A stretch of DNA of 8,398 nt from Actinomycetota bacterium (GTDB taxonomy: Bacteria; Actinomycetota; UBA4738; HRBIN12), in contig VAYF01000166.1 in NCBI GenBank assembly GCA_005883885.1, forward strand, positions 1-8,398, read 5' to 3'. A model generated the notes under the pieces. It saw nothing but the letters and a program-made list of their open reading frames with translations, did not search any database and was not told the DNA's origin. The translations under genes were made by a program, and so were the position numbers. Below are positions 1 through 4,829 of the stretch, one piece after another (the first letter of the stretch is position 1; every line of letters begins with the position of its first letter).

Positions 1-1
1 C

Positions 2-643
2 GCGCGGCGCCTCCGGGCGACCGGTCTCGTCCCCGGCATCCTGTACGGCCACGGCATGGAGCCGGTGAAGCTCAGCATCTCCGGCCAGGATCTGCTGCAC
101 CTGTTCCACACGGCGGGTGGGGGCGGCACCCTGGTCGACCTGAAGGTGGACGGCAAGACGCACCTCGCCATCCCGCGTGAGATCCAGCGGGACCACATCC
201 ACGGGCGCTTCGTCCACATCGACTTCCTTGCCGTGCGACGCGATGAGCGGATCACGCTCGCCGTCGAGGTCCATGAGGTCGGCGAGGCACCGGGGATCCG
301 AGCGGGCGGCGTGATCGAGCATCACCTCCGCGAGATCGAGATCGAATGCCTGCCGAACGACGTCCCCGAGGTGATCCCCGCCGACATCTCCGCGATGGAG
401 ATCGGCGACATGCTCCGGGTGGGAGATATCACGGTCCCCCAAGGCGTCACGTTCCTCACCGCCGCCGACACGCCCGTCATCTCCGTCATCACCCCGGCCG
501 CTCTGCGGGTCGAGGCCGACCTCACGCTCCCGGGCGAGGAGGCCCCCGAGGCGCCCGCCGAGGAGGAGGAAGAGGAGGCCGAGGGCGCGGAGGGCGAGGC
601 TCCCGAAGGAGAGGCCCCCGCCGAGGGCGAAGGCGGGGAGTAG
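2..643 (+). CDS. rplY: 50S ribosomal protein L25/general stress protein CTC, 5' end outside window
   Basis: L25/CTC binds 5S rRNA in the large ribosomal subunit. The reading frame is open from base 2, and the residues before the first internal ATG (base 56) read ARRLRATGLVPGILYGHG. This is the typical L25 N-terminal segment (R-R-x-G-x-V-P-G-I-L-Y-G), so the ATG at 56 is internal and the true start lies about 20 codons upstream of the window. 213 residues are visible. The 5S-binding beta-barrel domain comes first, with the expected H-x-D-F segment (HIDFLAV). The longer C-terminal domain of the CTC/TL5 class follows (around VPEVIPADISAMEIGDMLRV). The last ~37 residues are an acidic Glu/Ala/Gly/Pro tail, common in long L25 forms and probably disordered. 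pth starts 9 nt after the stop, so the two are likely one operon. The family call is secure; only the N-terminus is missing. Confidence 0.95.
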   Translation, partial: ARRLRATGLVPGILYGHGMEPVKLSISGQDLLHLFHTAGGGGTLVDLKVDGKTHLAIPREIQRDHIHGRFVHIDFLAVRRDERITLAVEVHEVGEAPGIRAGGVIEHHLREIEIECLPNDVPEVIPADISAMEIGDMLRVGDITVPQGVTFLTAADTPVISVITPAALRVEADLTLPGEEAPEAPAEEEEEEAEGAEGEAPEGEAPAEGEGGE

Positions 644-649
644 CTCCCC
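635..649 (+). promoter_or_regulatory. Small hairpin over rplY stop and pth Shine-Dalgarno
   Basis: GGGGAG, then the rplY stop TAG as a 3-nt loop, then CTCCCC form a perfect 6-bp stem immediately before the pth ATG at 653. GGGGAG is also the only Shine-Dalgarno-like sequence for pth. A ribosome finishing rplY would melt the stem and expose the site, so the arrangement suggests translational coupling. The pairing is seen directly; the coupling is inferred. Confidence 0.4.
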
Positions 650-652
650 CCG

Positions 653-1234
653 ATGGCCTGGCTCGTCGCCGGCCTCGGCAACCCCGGCGACCGGTACGCC
701 CGGACCCGTCACAACCTCGGGAGGATGGTCGTCGAGGAGCTGGCGCGCAGCGAGGGCGTCCGCCTGAAGAAGGTCCGGTTCCTCCCGGCCGAGCTCGCCG
801 AGCTGCGGGAAGGACAGGAGCGCGTGCTGCTCGTCACGTCGACGCGCTACATGAACGAGTCGGGGCCTTCCTACGCCGGGTTGGCGAAGAAGCACGACGT
901 CCCGCCCGAGCGGATCGTCGCCGTGCACGACGAGCTCGAGATCCCGCCGGGGGAGCTGCACGTGAAGCTCGGCGGCGGCAGCGGCGGCCACAACGGCCTG
1001 AAGTCGTTGACGCAGGCGCTCCGGACGCCCGAGTACCACCGGATCCGCGTGGGGATCGGGCGGCCTCCCGGCAGACAGGATCCCGCCGACTACGTGCTCG
1101 AGCCGATCGGCAAGCGCCTCGAACCGGACATCGCGATCTGGGTGGATCGTGCGGCCGAAGCGGTCCGATCGTTGATCCGCGACGGGCTCCCCGCGACCCA
1201 GGACCGCTTCAACCGCGGCGCGGGTCGCGACTGA
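653..1234 (+). CDS. pth: Peptidyl-tRNA hydrolase
   Basis: Pth cleaves the ester bond of peptidyl-tRNAs that drop off the ribosome and recycles the tRNA in the cytoplasm. The protein has 193 aa, the usual length for the bacterial family. The signature GLGNPG at 7-12 is followed by YARTRHNLG, with the catalytic His at residue 20. The other active-site residues fall at their usual positions: Asn10, Asn68 (in YMNESG), Asp93 (in HDELEIPPG), and His113-Asn114 (in GGSGGHNGLKS). All are intact, so the enzyme should be active. The ATG at 653 puts GLGNPG at the normal distance from the N-terminus. It follows rplY by 9 nt and is probably cotranslated with it. No clear terminator follows, so readthrough toward the first micro-gene cassette cannot be excluded. 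Confidence 0.97.
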   Translation: MAWLVAGLGNPGDRYARTRHNLGRMVVEELARSEGVRLKKVRFLPAELAELREGQERVLLVTSTRYMNESGPSYAGLAKKHDVPPERIVAVHDELEIPPGELHVKLGGGSGGHNGLKSLTQALRTPEYHRIRVGIGRPPGRQDPADYVLEPIGKRLEPDIAIWVDRAAEAVRSLIRDGLPATQDRFNRGAGRD

Positions 1235-1283
1235 ACCCCTCCGAAGGTCCTACCGAGACGCGGGTAGCGGGGCAGTCGGAAAC

Positions 1284-1320
1284 ACGACCGACGCCCGATG
1301 TGGGGACACGGTTCGGTCGT
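1284..1320. promoter_or_regulatory. Inverted repeat upstream of first micro-gene cassette
   Basis: ACGACCGA (1284-1291) and TCGGTCGT (1313-1320) are perfect 8-bp inverted arms separated by 21 nt. The spacer can form a small inner CCC/GGG helix (about 1294-1304). The repeat lies in the 121-nt gap between pth and the first micro-gene, 36-72 nt before its start codon. It could be an operator, part of a structured leader, or a weak terminator of the rplY-pth operon. No known riboswitch family was recognised, and no convincing -35/-10 pair was found in this gap. Confidence 0.3.
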
Positions 1321-1341
1321 CGATGCTGAACCCGTTACTGG

Positions 1342-1353
1342 AAGGAGGTGATC
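1342..1353 (+). promoter_or_regulatory. Extended, full-length Shine-Dalgarno of first A peptide
   Basis: AAGGAGGTGATC is complementary over 12 consecutive bases to the usual bacterial 16S rRNA 3' end (GATCACCTCCTT). The AGGAGG core ends 7 nt before the ATG at 1356, an ideal distance. Such a complete match is rare and implies strong initiation at this 31-codon gene. It is the best single argument for choosing that start. Confidence 0.85.
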
Positions 1354-1355
1354 GG

Positions 1356-1451
1356 ATGCGAGCCAAGATCAACTGGCGACACCTGCTCTTGACGGGTGCC
1401 ACGCTGGCCACGCTGCTGCTCGCAGCCGGTGCCCGGTGGAAGCCGAACTAG
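1356..1451 (+). CDS. Micro-peptide A1, signal-peptide-like, C-terminal RWKPN
   Basis: This 31-aa peptide belongs to no family I recognise. A basic N-terminus (MRAKINWRH) is followed by a hydrophobic stretch (LLLTGATLATLLLAAGA, about residues 10-26) and a polar C-terminal tail, RWKPN (27-31). The layout fits the n-, h- and c-regions of a Sec signal peptide. AGA directly before the tail meets the small-x-Ala rule for signal peptidase I, which would free a basic pentapeptide. Alternatively it stays as a single-pass membrane peptide with the tail outside. It has no Cys, so it is not a classical AgrD-like thiolactone precursor, and no modifying enzyme is adjacent. The ATG is fixed by the full Shine-Dalgarno at 1342-1353. 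B1 follows after 26 nt. The duplicate A2 keeps RWKPN unchanged, with mostly synonymous codon changes. The gene is well supported; its function is unknown. Confidence 0.82.
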   Translation: MRAKINWRHLLLTGATLATLLLAAGARWKPN

Positions 1452-1462
1452 GCGACGGGCGC

Positions 1463-1477
1463 GGAAGGAGAGGAACG
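1463..1477 (+). promoter_or_regulatory. Conserved ribosome-binding leader of B1
   Basis: GGAAGGAGAGGAACG lies directly before the B1 start codon. The same 15 bases, without a mismatch, lie directly before the B2 start (1881-1895). The rest of the A-B spacers is not alike. It contains AAGGAG at good distance from the start and marks a conserved initiation element. Confidence 0.75.
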
Positions 1478-1555
1478 ATGCGCAAGATCTTGTACGCGCT
1501 CGCGAGCTTGGCCGCGGTTGCGATGGCGGTCGGCGCGGGTTGGAAGCCCTACTGA
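1478..1555 (+). CDS. Micro-peptide B1, signal-peptide-like, C-terminal GWKPY
   Basis: This is a 25-aa peptide of unknown family. After MRK comes a hydrophobic, Ala-rich segment (ILYALASLAAVAMAVGA, residues 4-20) and then the tail GWKPY (21-25). VGA before the tail fits a signal peptidase I site. The tail shares the W-K-P core with the A peptide (RWKPN) but starts with Gly and ends in Tyr, so A and B look like related, diverged partners. Expression is probably as an A1-B1 transcript ended by the hairpin at 1568-1614. The start is the ATG right after the conserved 15-nt leader. The duplicate B2 keeps VGAGWKPY with three synonymous changes and no replacement in those eight codons. Alternatives are a micro-membrane protein, a toxin-like hydrophobic peptide, or a pheromone precursor. 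The sequence alone does not decide. Confidence 0.8.
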   Translation: MRKILYALASLAAVAMAVGAGWKPY

Positions 1556-1567
1556 GCTGAACGAACC

Positions 1568-1614
1568 ACGATGCGAGGCGCCCCCCGGCGAAGCCGGGGG
1601 GCGCCTCGCGTCGT
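1568..1614 (+). terminator. Strong hairpin terminator after cassette 1
   Basis: Bases 1573-1589 pair perfectly with 1593-1609 (17 bp) around a GAA loop. The stem extends to about 22 bp with one G-T wobble (1568-1572 with 1610-1614). It begins 13 nt after the B1 stop. No T run follows, as is common for terminators in high-GC Gram-positive genomes. Confidence 0.8.
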
Positions 1615-1750
1615 GGGTCCTTCGGCCTAGGAAGGTGATCGCTCCCACCCCCCGGCACGGCCGATGCGAACAGCCGCCGGTCGCCCGATAGCGCCGTAGG
1701 GGCCAACGGGGCATCCTCGCGGGACCGAAAGAAGAAGGAGAGGTGGGCAG

Positions 1751-1843
1751 ATGCGCAAGCACGACTGGCGGTACGTGCTCTTCACCGGCGCCACGCTCGC
1801 CGCGTTGCTGCTCGCAGCCGGGGCGCGTTGGAAGCCGAACTGA
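1751..1843 (+). CDS. Micro-peptide A2, duplicate of A1, C-terminal RWKPN
   Basis: This 30-aa peptide matches A1 at 24 of 30 aligned positions. It has a basic N-terminus (MRKHDWRY) and a hydrophobic segment (VLFTGATLAALLLAAGA). The predicted cleavage motif AGA and the tail RWKPN are identical to A1. The differences cluster at the N-terminus, as in signal peptides with a conserved exported product. The ATG is preceded by purine-rich AAGGAGAGGTGG (1735-1746), which gives Shine-Dalgarno pairing at workable distances, though weaker than at A1. The upstream gap (1615-1750) holds no other gene that I can support. It shares only the octamer CGCCCGAT (1682-1689) with the A1 upstream region (1292-1299), about 60 nt before the start in each case. 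B2 follows after 52 nt. Confidence 0.8.
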   Translation: MRKHDWRYVLFTGATLAALLLAAGARWKPN

Positions 1844-1880
1844 CCTCGTTGACGGGCTGAGCCTCGTGACGAGAAGGACC

Positions 1881-1895
1881 GGAAGGAGAGGAACG
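1881..1895 (+). promoter_or_regulatory. Conserved ribosome-binding leader of B2
   Basis: This is the same 15-nt sequence as the B1 leader, placed directly before a GTG. It fixes the GTG at 1896 as the start of B2, although no ATG is available there. Confidence 0.75.
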
Positions 1896-1976
1896 GTGCT
1901 TCGAAGGATCGCTCTCACCATCGCGAGCCTGGCCGCGATCGCACTCGCGGTCGGCGCTGGATGGAAGCCGTACTGA
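1896..1976 (+). CDS. Micro-peptide B2, duplicate of B1, C-terminal GWKPY
   Basis: This 26-aa peptide starts at GTG, which is chosen because the 15-nt leader shared with B1 abuts it. The basic N-terminus MLRR is followed by a hydrophobic segment (IALTIASLAAIALAVGA) and GWKPY. It matches B1 at 18 of 25 aligned residues; the predicted cleavage motif and tail are identical. Replacements in the hydrophobic core are conservative (V to I, M to L). A longer frame opening at 1743 also ends here, but its first 51 codons merely read A2 and the spacer out of frame, so it is rejected. A terminator hairpin starts 11 nt after the stop. Its function is unknown and should match that of B1. Confidence 0.8.
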   Translation: MLRRIALTIASLAAIALAVGAGWKPY

Positions 1977-1986
1977 ACCTGATCGA

Positions 1987-2028
1987 TCGGGCGGGCGCCG
2001 GTCGCTCGGGCGACCGGCGCCCGCCCGA
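1987..2028 (+). terminator. Strong hairpin terminator after cassette 2
   Basis: Bases 1987-2005 pair perfectly with 2010-2028 (19 bp, almost all G-C) around a TCGG tetraloop. The hairpin starts 11 nt after the B2 stop and ends 43 nt before the DUF5317 start. It therefore separates the peptide cassette from the next operon. No T tract follows. Confidence 0.8.
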
Positions 2029-2047
2029 GGTGACGGCTCCAGTTCCC

Positions 2048-2053
2048 TATGCT
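2048..2053 (+). promoter_or_regulatory. Candidate -10 element for the DUF5317/GGDEF-EAL operon
   Basis: TATGCT fits the TANNNT -10 pattern and stands out in this GC-rich sequence. It lies just past the cassette 2 terminator and ends 18 nt before the ATG at 2072. Transcription would start near 2060, giving a leader of only about 12 nt. No good TTGACA-like -35 was found at 16-18 nt spacing. Confidence 0.4.
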
Positions 2054-2071
2054 GGCTCCGATACCGATGTC

Positions 2072-2635
2072 ATGAAGCTGATCGTCGGCACGCTCATCAT
2101 CTCGATCGCCGTCGGATACCTCGCGGGCGGCCGGTTGTCCAACCTCGCCAACCTGCAGATCCGCTGGGCGCCGCTCGCCCTCATCGGCTTCGTGATGCAA
2201 CTGATCAACCCACCCGGCCACTGGCCGCTGGCGATGTTGTTCGGTTCGTTCGTGCTGCTGTCGGTCTTCGCGTTCGTCAACCGGCACGTGCTCGGGTTCT
2301 GGTTGATCCTCATCGGCGTCGGGCTCAACTTCGCGGTGATCGGTCTGAACAGCGGGATGCCCGTGTCGTCCCAGGCACTCGCCGCGTCCGGACAGGAGAA
2401 CACGATCGGTCAGCTGACGAACAACGCGGACAGCTATGTGAAGCACCACCTGGCGACCGGCGACGACACGGCCCTGTTCCTGGGCGACGTGATCGCGCTC
2501 CCACGTCCGATCGGGCAGGCCATCAGCGTGGGCGACATCTTCACGTACTCGGGTGTCGTCGTCGTGATCGTCGGGGGCATGCGCCGGCGAACGAAGACCC
2601 AACCCGCGGCGACGCCGGAGGTGCAGGGTGTCTGA
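2072..2635 (+). CDS. DUF5317 family integral membrane protein
   Basis: This 187-aa membrane protein of unknown function has the hallmarks of DUF5317. These are GGRLSNL (residues 19-25) followed by an Arg-Trp pair (31-32), LNSGMPVS (92-99), FLGDVIALP (136-144) and SVGD (152-155). Hydrophobic segments lie at about 2-18, 33-46, 52-70, 74-92 and 157-170, so four or five membrane helices are likely. A polar stretch between the fourth and last carries the conserved motifs. The tail is short and basic. The frame is open from 1961, but that start overlaps B2 and would run through the terminator hairpin. The ATG at 2072 gives the usual family length. It has no Shine-Dalgarno and a very short leader. 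The stop overlaps the next gene by 8 nt, so the two are probably translated together. The family call is good; no biochemical role is known to me. Confidence 0.85.
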   Translation: MKLIVGTLIISIAVGYLAGGRLSNLANLQIRWAPLALIGFVMQLINPPGHWPLAMLFGSFVLLSVFAFVNRHVLGFWLILIGVGLNFAVIGLNSGMPVSSQALAASGQENTIGQLTNNADSYVKHHLATGDDTALFLGDVIALPRPIGQAISVGDIFTYSGVVVVIVGGMRRRTKTQPAATPEVQGV

Positions 2636-4829
2636 CGCCCTCGAGCTCGACACGGATGCGCATCGCGCGCCGCCGGAACGCGGGTCCACACGACAGTTGC
2701 GGCGTGCGCACGATCGTCGACCGTTGATCCGCATGTACGAGCTGCTGGTGTCGGTCCCCGTGGTCGCCTACCTGATCTGGTCGGTCTGGACCGACCCGCA
2801 GCTGTTCACGGATTGGCACATGTATGCGTGGGCCGTTGCGGTGATGGTCGCGGACCTCCTCCCGGTCCCAACCAACGTGTCGATGGGGTTCAGCCTCAGC
2901 TTCCCGCTCGAGCTGTCGGCAGCCCTGCTGTTCCCCACGCCGACCGCTGCGGCCATCGCGTTCCTCGGCGCGACCGATGCGCGCGAGTTGAAGGGCGAGA
3001 TCCCGCCGCTCAAGGCGCTGTTCGTTCGGTCGCAGATCGCCGTCTGCGTGATCGCCGAATCCGCGGTCTTCAACCACACGGTGACCAGGAACCTCGGCGC
3101 CGATCTCGGCCACGTTCTCCGGGGCCCTGCGTGGAGGCTGATCCTGCCGACGCTGCTCGCGGCGATCGCGGGCTACGCGCTCAACACGCTCTTCGTCGCC
3201 ACCTATCACCACTTCCAGCACGGCAAGCCGATCATCGCGACGATCCGCGCGATGCACGAAGGTGTCTTCGGTGAGTTCGTGCTCTCGTACATGGCTCTCG
3301 CGCTCTTCGCGGTGCTGGTCGCGACGTCGGTCAGCAACCTGGGTGTGTTCGCGATCTTGGTGTTCGCCGCGCCGCTCGCGTTCGCGCGGCAGATGTTCCA
3401 GCGCACCCACTCGCTCCAGGAGGCGACGAACGAGCTCGCCGAGAAGCAGGCCGAGAACGAATACCAGGCGCTGCACGACTCCCTCACGGGGATGCCGAAC
3501 CGGATGCTGTTCCAGCTCAAGCTCGCCGACGCGATCGAGGCCTCCCGGCGGGTCGACAGCAAGCTCGCCGTGATGCTGATCGACCTGGACCACTTCAAGG
3601 AGGTCAACGACACGCTCGGTCATCACTTCGGCGATCTGCTCCTCCAAGAGATCGGTCCTCGCCTGTCCAGCGTGCTCCGCGACAACGACCTGATGGCCCG
3701 GCTCGGCGGCGACGAGTTCGGCATCGTGCTTCCCGAGCTCCCGTCGGAGGACGTCGCGATGCGGATCGCCGATCGGCTCCTGGAGGAGCTCGAGATCCCG
3801 GTCAGCGTGGAGGGACTCGCGCTGGACGTCTCGGGCTCCATCGGCATCGCGTTGTTCCCGAGCCAGGCGAACGACGCCGAGGCGCTGCTCCGGCGAGCCG
3901 ATGTCGCGATGTACGCGGCCAAGGAGAACGGCGGCGGCTACGAGCTCTACGACGACGAGATGGACCGGCACAACCCGGCGCGGTTGACGCTGATCGGCCA
4001 GGTCCGTCCCGCGCTCGAGTCCGGGGAGTTCGTCCTGTACTACCAGCCCAAGGTGCGACTCTCCGACGGTCGCGCCGCCGGCGCCGAGGCATTGATCCGG
4101 TGGGAGCACCCCTCGCTCGGGTTGGTGCCGCCGGACGAGTTCATCCCGCTCGTCGAGAAGACGGTGCTGCTCCGCCCGCTCACCCACTACGTGATCGAGA
4201 CGGTCCTCAAGCAGTGGCGGGAATGGGCGGACATGGGCATCCGGATCCCCATCTCGATCAACGTCTCGGCTCGATCGTTGCTCGACCAGGAGCTCGCCGA
4301 CCAGGTGGCCGATCAGCTCCGCACCTGGGAAGTCCCGCCGGCCTTCCTGCGGATGGAGCTGACCGAGAGCTTCCTGATGGGCGACTCCGGTCGCTCGACC
4401 CAGGTGCTCGACGCGCTGTCGGATGTCGGCGTCGGTCTGTCGATCGACGACTTCGGGACCGGGTACTCGTCGCTGTCGTACCTCAAGCGGCTGCCGATCG
4501 AAGAGATCAAGGTGGATCGCTCCTTCGTGATGCAGATGCACGTCGACGCGAACGACTTCATGATCGTTCGAGCCACGGTGGACCTCGGCCGGAACCTGGG
4601 TCTGCGGGTCGTCGCCGAGGGCGTCGAAGACCTGGCGACGTTCGACCGGCTGGCCGAGTTCGGTTGCGACGAGGCCCAGGGCTACTACATCTCGCGGCCC
4701 CTGTCCGCGGTCGAGTTCACGCGTTGGCTGTCGGTGCGCAACCTGGAGATGGACGCGGTCAGGCCGGACGGTCGCCGCGAAAGTGATCAGCGGGACGATC
4801 CCGGCCGCGAGCGCCTGCGCGTCGTCTGA
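2628..4829 (+). CDS. Membrane-bound GGDEF-EAL protein (diguanylate cyclase/c-di-GMP phosphodiesterase)
   Basis: This 733-aa protein makes and/or degrades cyclic di-GMP at the inner face of the membrane. Residues 35-255 hold about six to eight hydrophobic segments, an unnamed membrane sensor of the kind often fused to GGDEF or HD domains. A charged helical linker (about 256-282) leads to the GGDEF domain. That domain has D-S-L-T-G-M-P-N-R at 284-292, metal ligand Asp319, an RxxD inhibitory site at 351-354 and an intact GGDEF at 360-364. The EAL domain (about 455-700) has EAL at 487-489, Asn545, Glu577, Asp607-Asp608 in DDFGTGYSSL, Lys628, Asp630, Glu664 and Gln684. All key residues of both domains are present, so both activities are possible. 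The net direction in the cell cannot be told. The last ~30 residues are charged. The GTG start overlaps the DUF5317 stop (GTGTCTGA), with GGAGG at 2617-2621 six nt upstream, so translation is likely coupled. Confidence 0.95.
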   Translation: MSDALELDTDAHRAPPERGSTRQLRRAHDRRPLIRMYELLVSVPVVAYLIWSVWTDPQLFTDWHMYAWAVAVMVADLLPVPTNVSMGFSLSFPLELSAALLFPTPTAAAIAFLGATDARELKGEIPPLKALFVRSQIAVCVIAESAVFNHTVTRNLGADLGHVLRGPAWRLILPTLLAAIAGYALNTLFVATYHHFQHGKPIIATIRAMHEGVFGEFVLSYMALALFAVLVATSVSNLGVFAILVFAAPLAFARQMFQRTHSLQEATNELAEKQAENEYQALHDSLTGMPNRMLFQLKLADAIEASRRVDSKLAVMLIDLDHFKEVNDTLGHHFGDLLLQEIGPRLSSVLRDNDLMARLGGDEFGIVLPELPSEDVAMRIADRLLEELEIPVSVEGLALDVSGSIGIALFPSQANDAEALLRRADVAMYAAKENGGGYELYDDEMDRHNPARLTLIGQVRPALESGEFVLYYQPKVRLSDGRAAGAEALIRWEHPSLGLVPPDEFIPLVEKTVLLRPLTHYVIETVLKQWREWADMGIRIPISINVSARSLLDQELADQVADQLRTWEVPPAFLRMELTESFLMGDSGRSTQVLDALSDVGVGLSIDDFGTGYSSLSYLKRLPIEEIKVDRSFVMQMHVDANDFMIVRATVDLGRNLGLRVVAEGVEDLATFDRLAEFGCDEAQGYYISRPLSAVEFTRWLSVRNLEMDAVRPDGRRESDQRDDPGRERLRVV

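Larger units (their letters stand above)
1342..2028 (+). repeat. Tandem duplication of a two-peptide cassette (A1-B1-terminator, A2-B2-terminator)
   Basis: Cassette 1 (1342-1614) and cassette 2 (about 1735-2028) share the order A peptide, B peptide, GC-rich perfect hairpin. The A proteins match at 24 of 30 aligned residues and the B proteins at 18 of 25. The DNA has diverged more: from the conserved Thr onward, the 19 A codons differ by 7 synonymous changes and 1 replacement. Over the last 17 B codons there are 5 synonymous changes and 2 conservative replacements. The terminator stems and the A-B spacers (26 versus 52 nt) are not conserved in sequence. This indicates an old duplication held under selection at the protein level. 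Confidence 0.8.

Noticed and set aside
1250..1310. Possible c-di-GMP or c-di-AMP riboswitch before the first cassette (GGGTAGCGGGG and GGGGACAC segments)
   Set aside because: Isolated similarities only; the ordered conserved blocks and helices of those riboswitch classes could not be laid out here.
1630..1641. GGAAGGTGATCG, like the A1 ribosome-binding site with three bases missing; possible remnant of a third cassette
   Set aside because: No peptide with a hydrophobic core or WKP tail follows. The nearby ATG at 1664 opens only 11 codons. Chance similarity in a purine-rich leader is enough to explain it.
1356..1976. AgrD-like cyclic lactone autoinducer precursors
   Set aside because: The overall size and hydrophobic N-terminus are similar, but there is no Cys or Ser nucleophile before the tail and no AgrB-type peptidase gene in the window.
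1356..1976. Type I toxin-antitoxin toxins
   Set aside because: Tandem small hydrophobic peptides would fit, but no antisense or trans RNA promoter is visible, and the signal-peptidase-like motif and strict pentapeptide conservation are not toxin features. Kept only as an alternative.
1961..2071. Longer N-terminus for the DUF5317 protein from ATG 1961
   Set aside because: It overlaps the end of B2 and would translate through the terminator hairpin at 1987-2028. The added 37 residues are not DUF5317-like, and family length fits ATG 2072.
1448..2734. Long minus-strand ORF over the micro-gene region
   Set aside because: Its translation is Arg/His/Asp-rich low-complexity of the kind produced antisense to high-GC genes. 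It runs through two terminator hairpins and resembles no protein family.
2541..4541. 666-codon minus-strand ORF opposite the GGDEF-EAL gene
   Set aside because: It is an antisense shadow with a highly charged, repetitive composition. The plus strand encodes a complete, motif-perfect protein.
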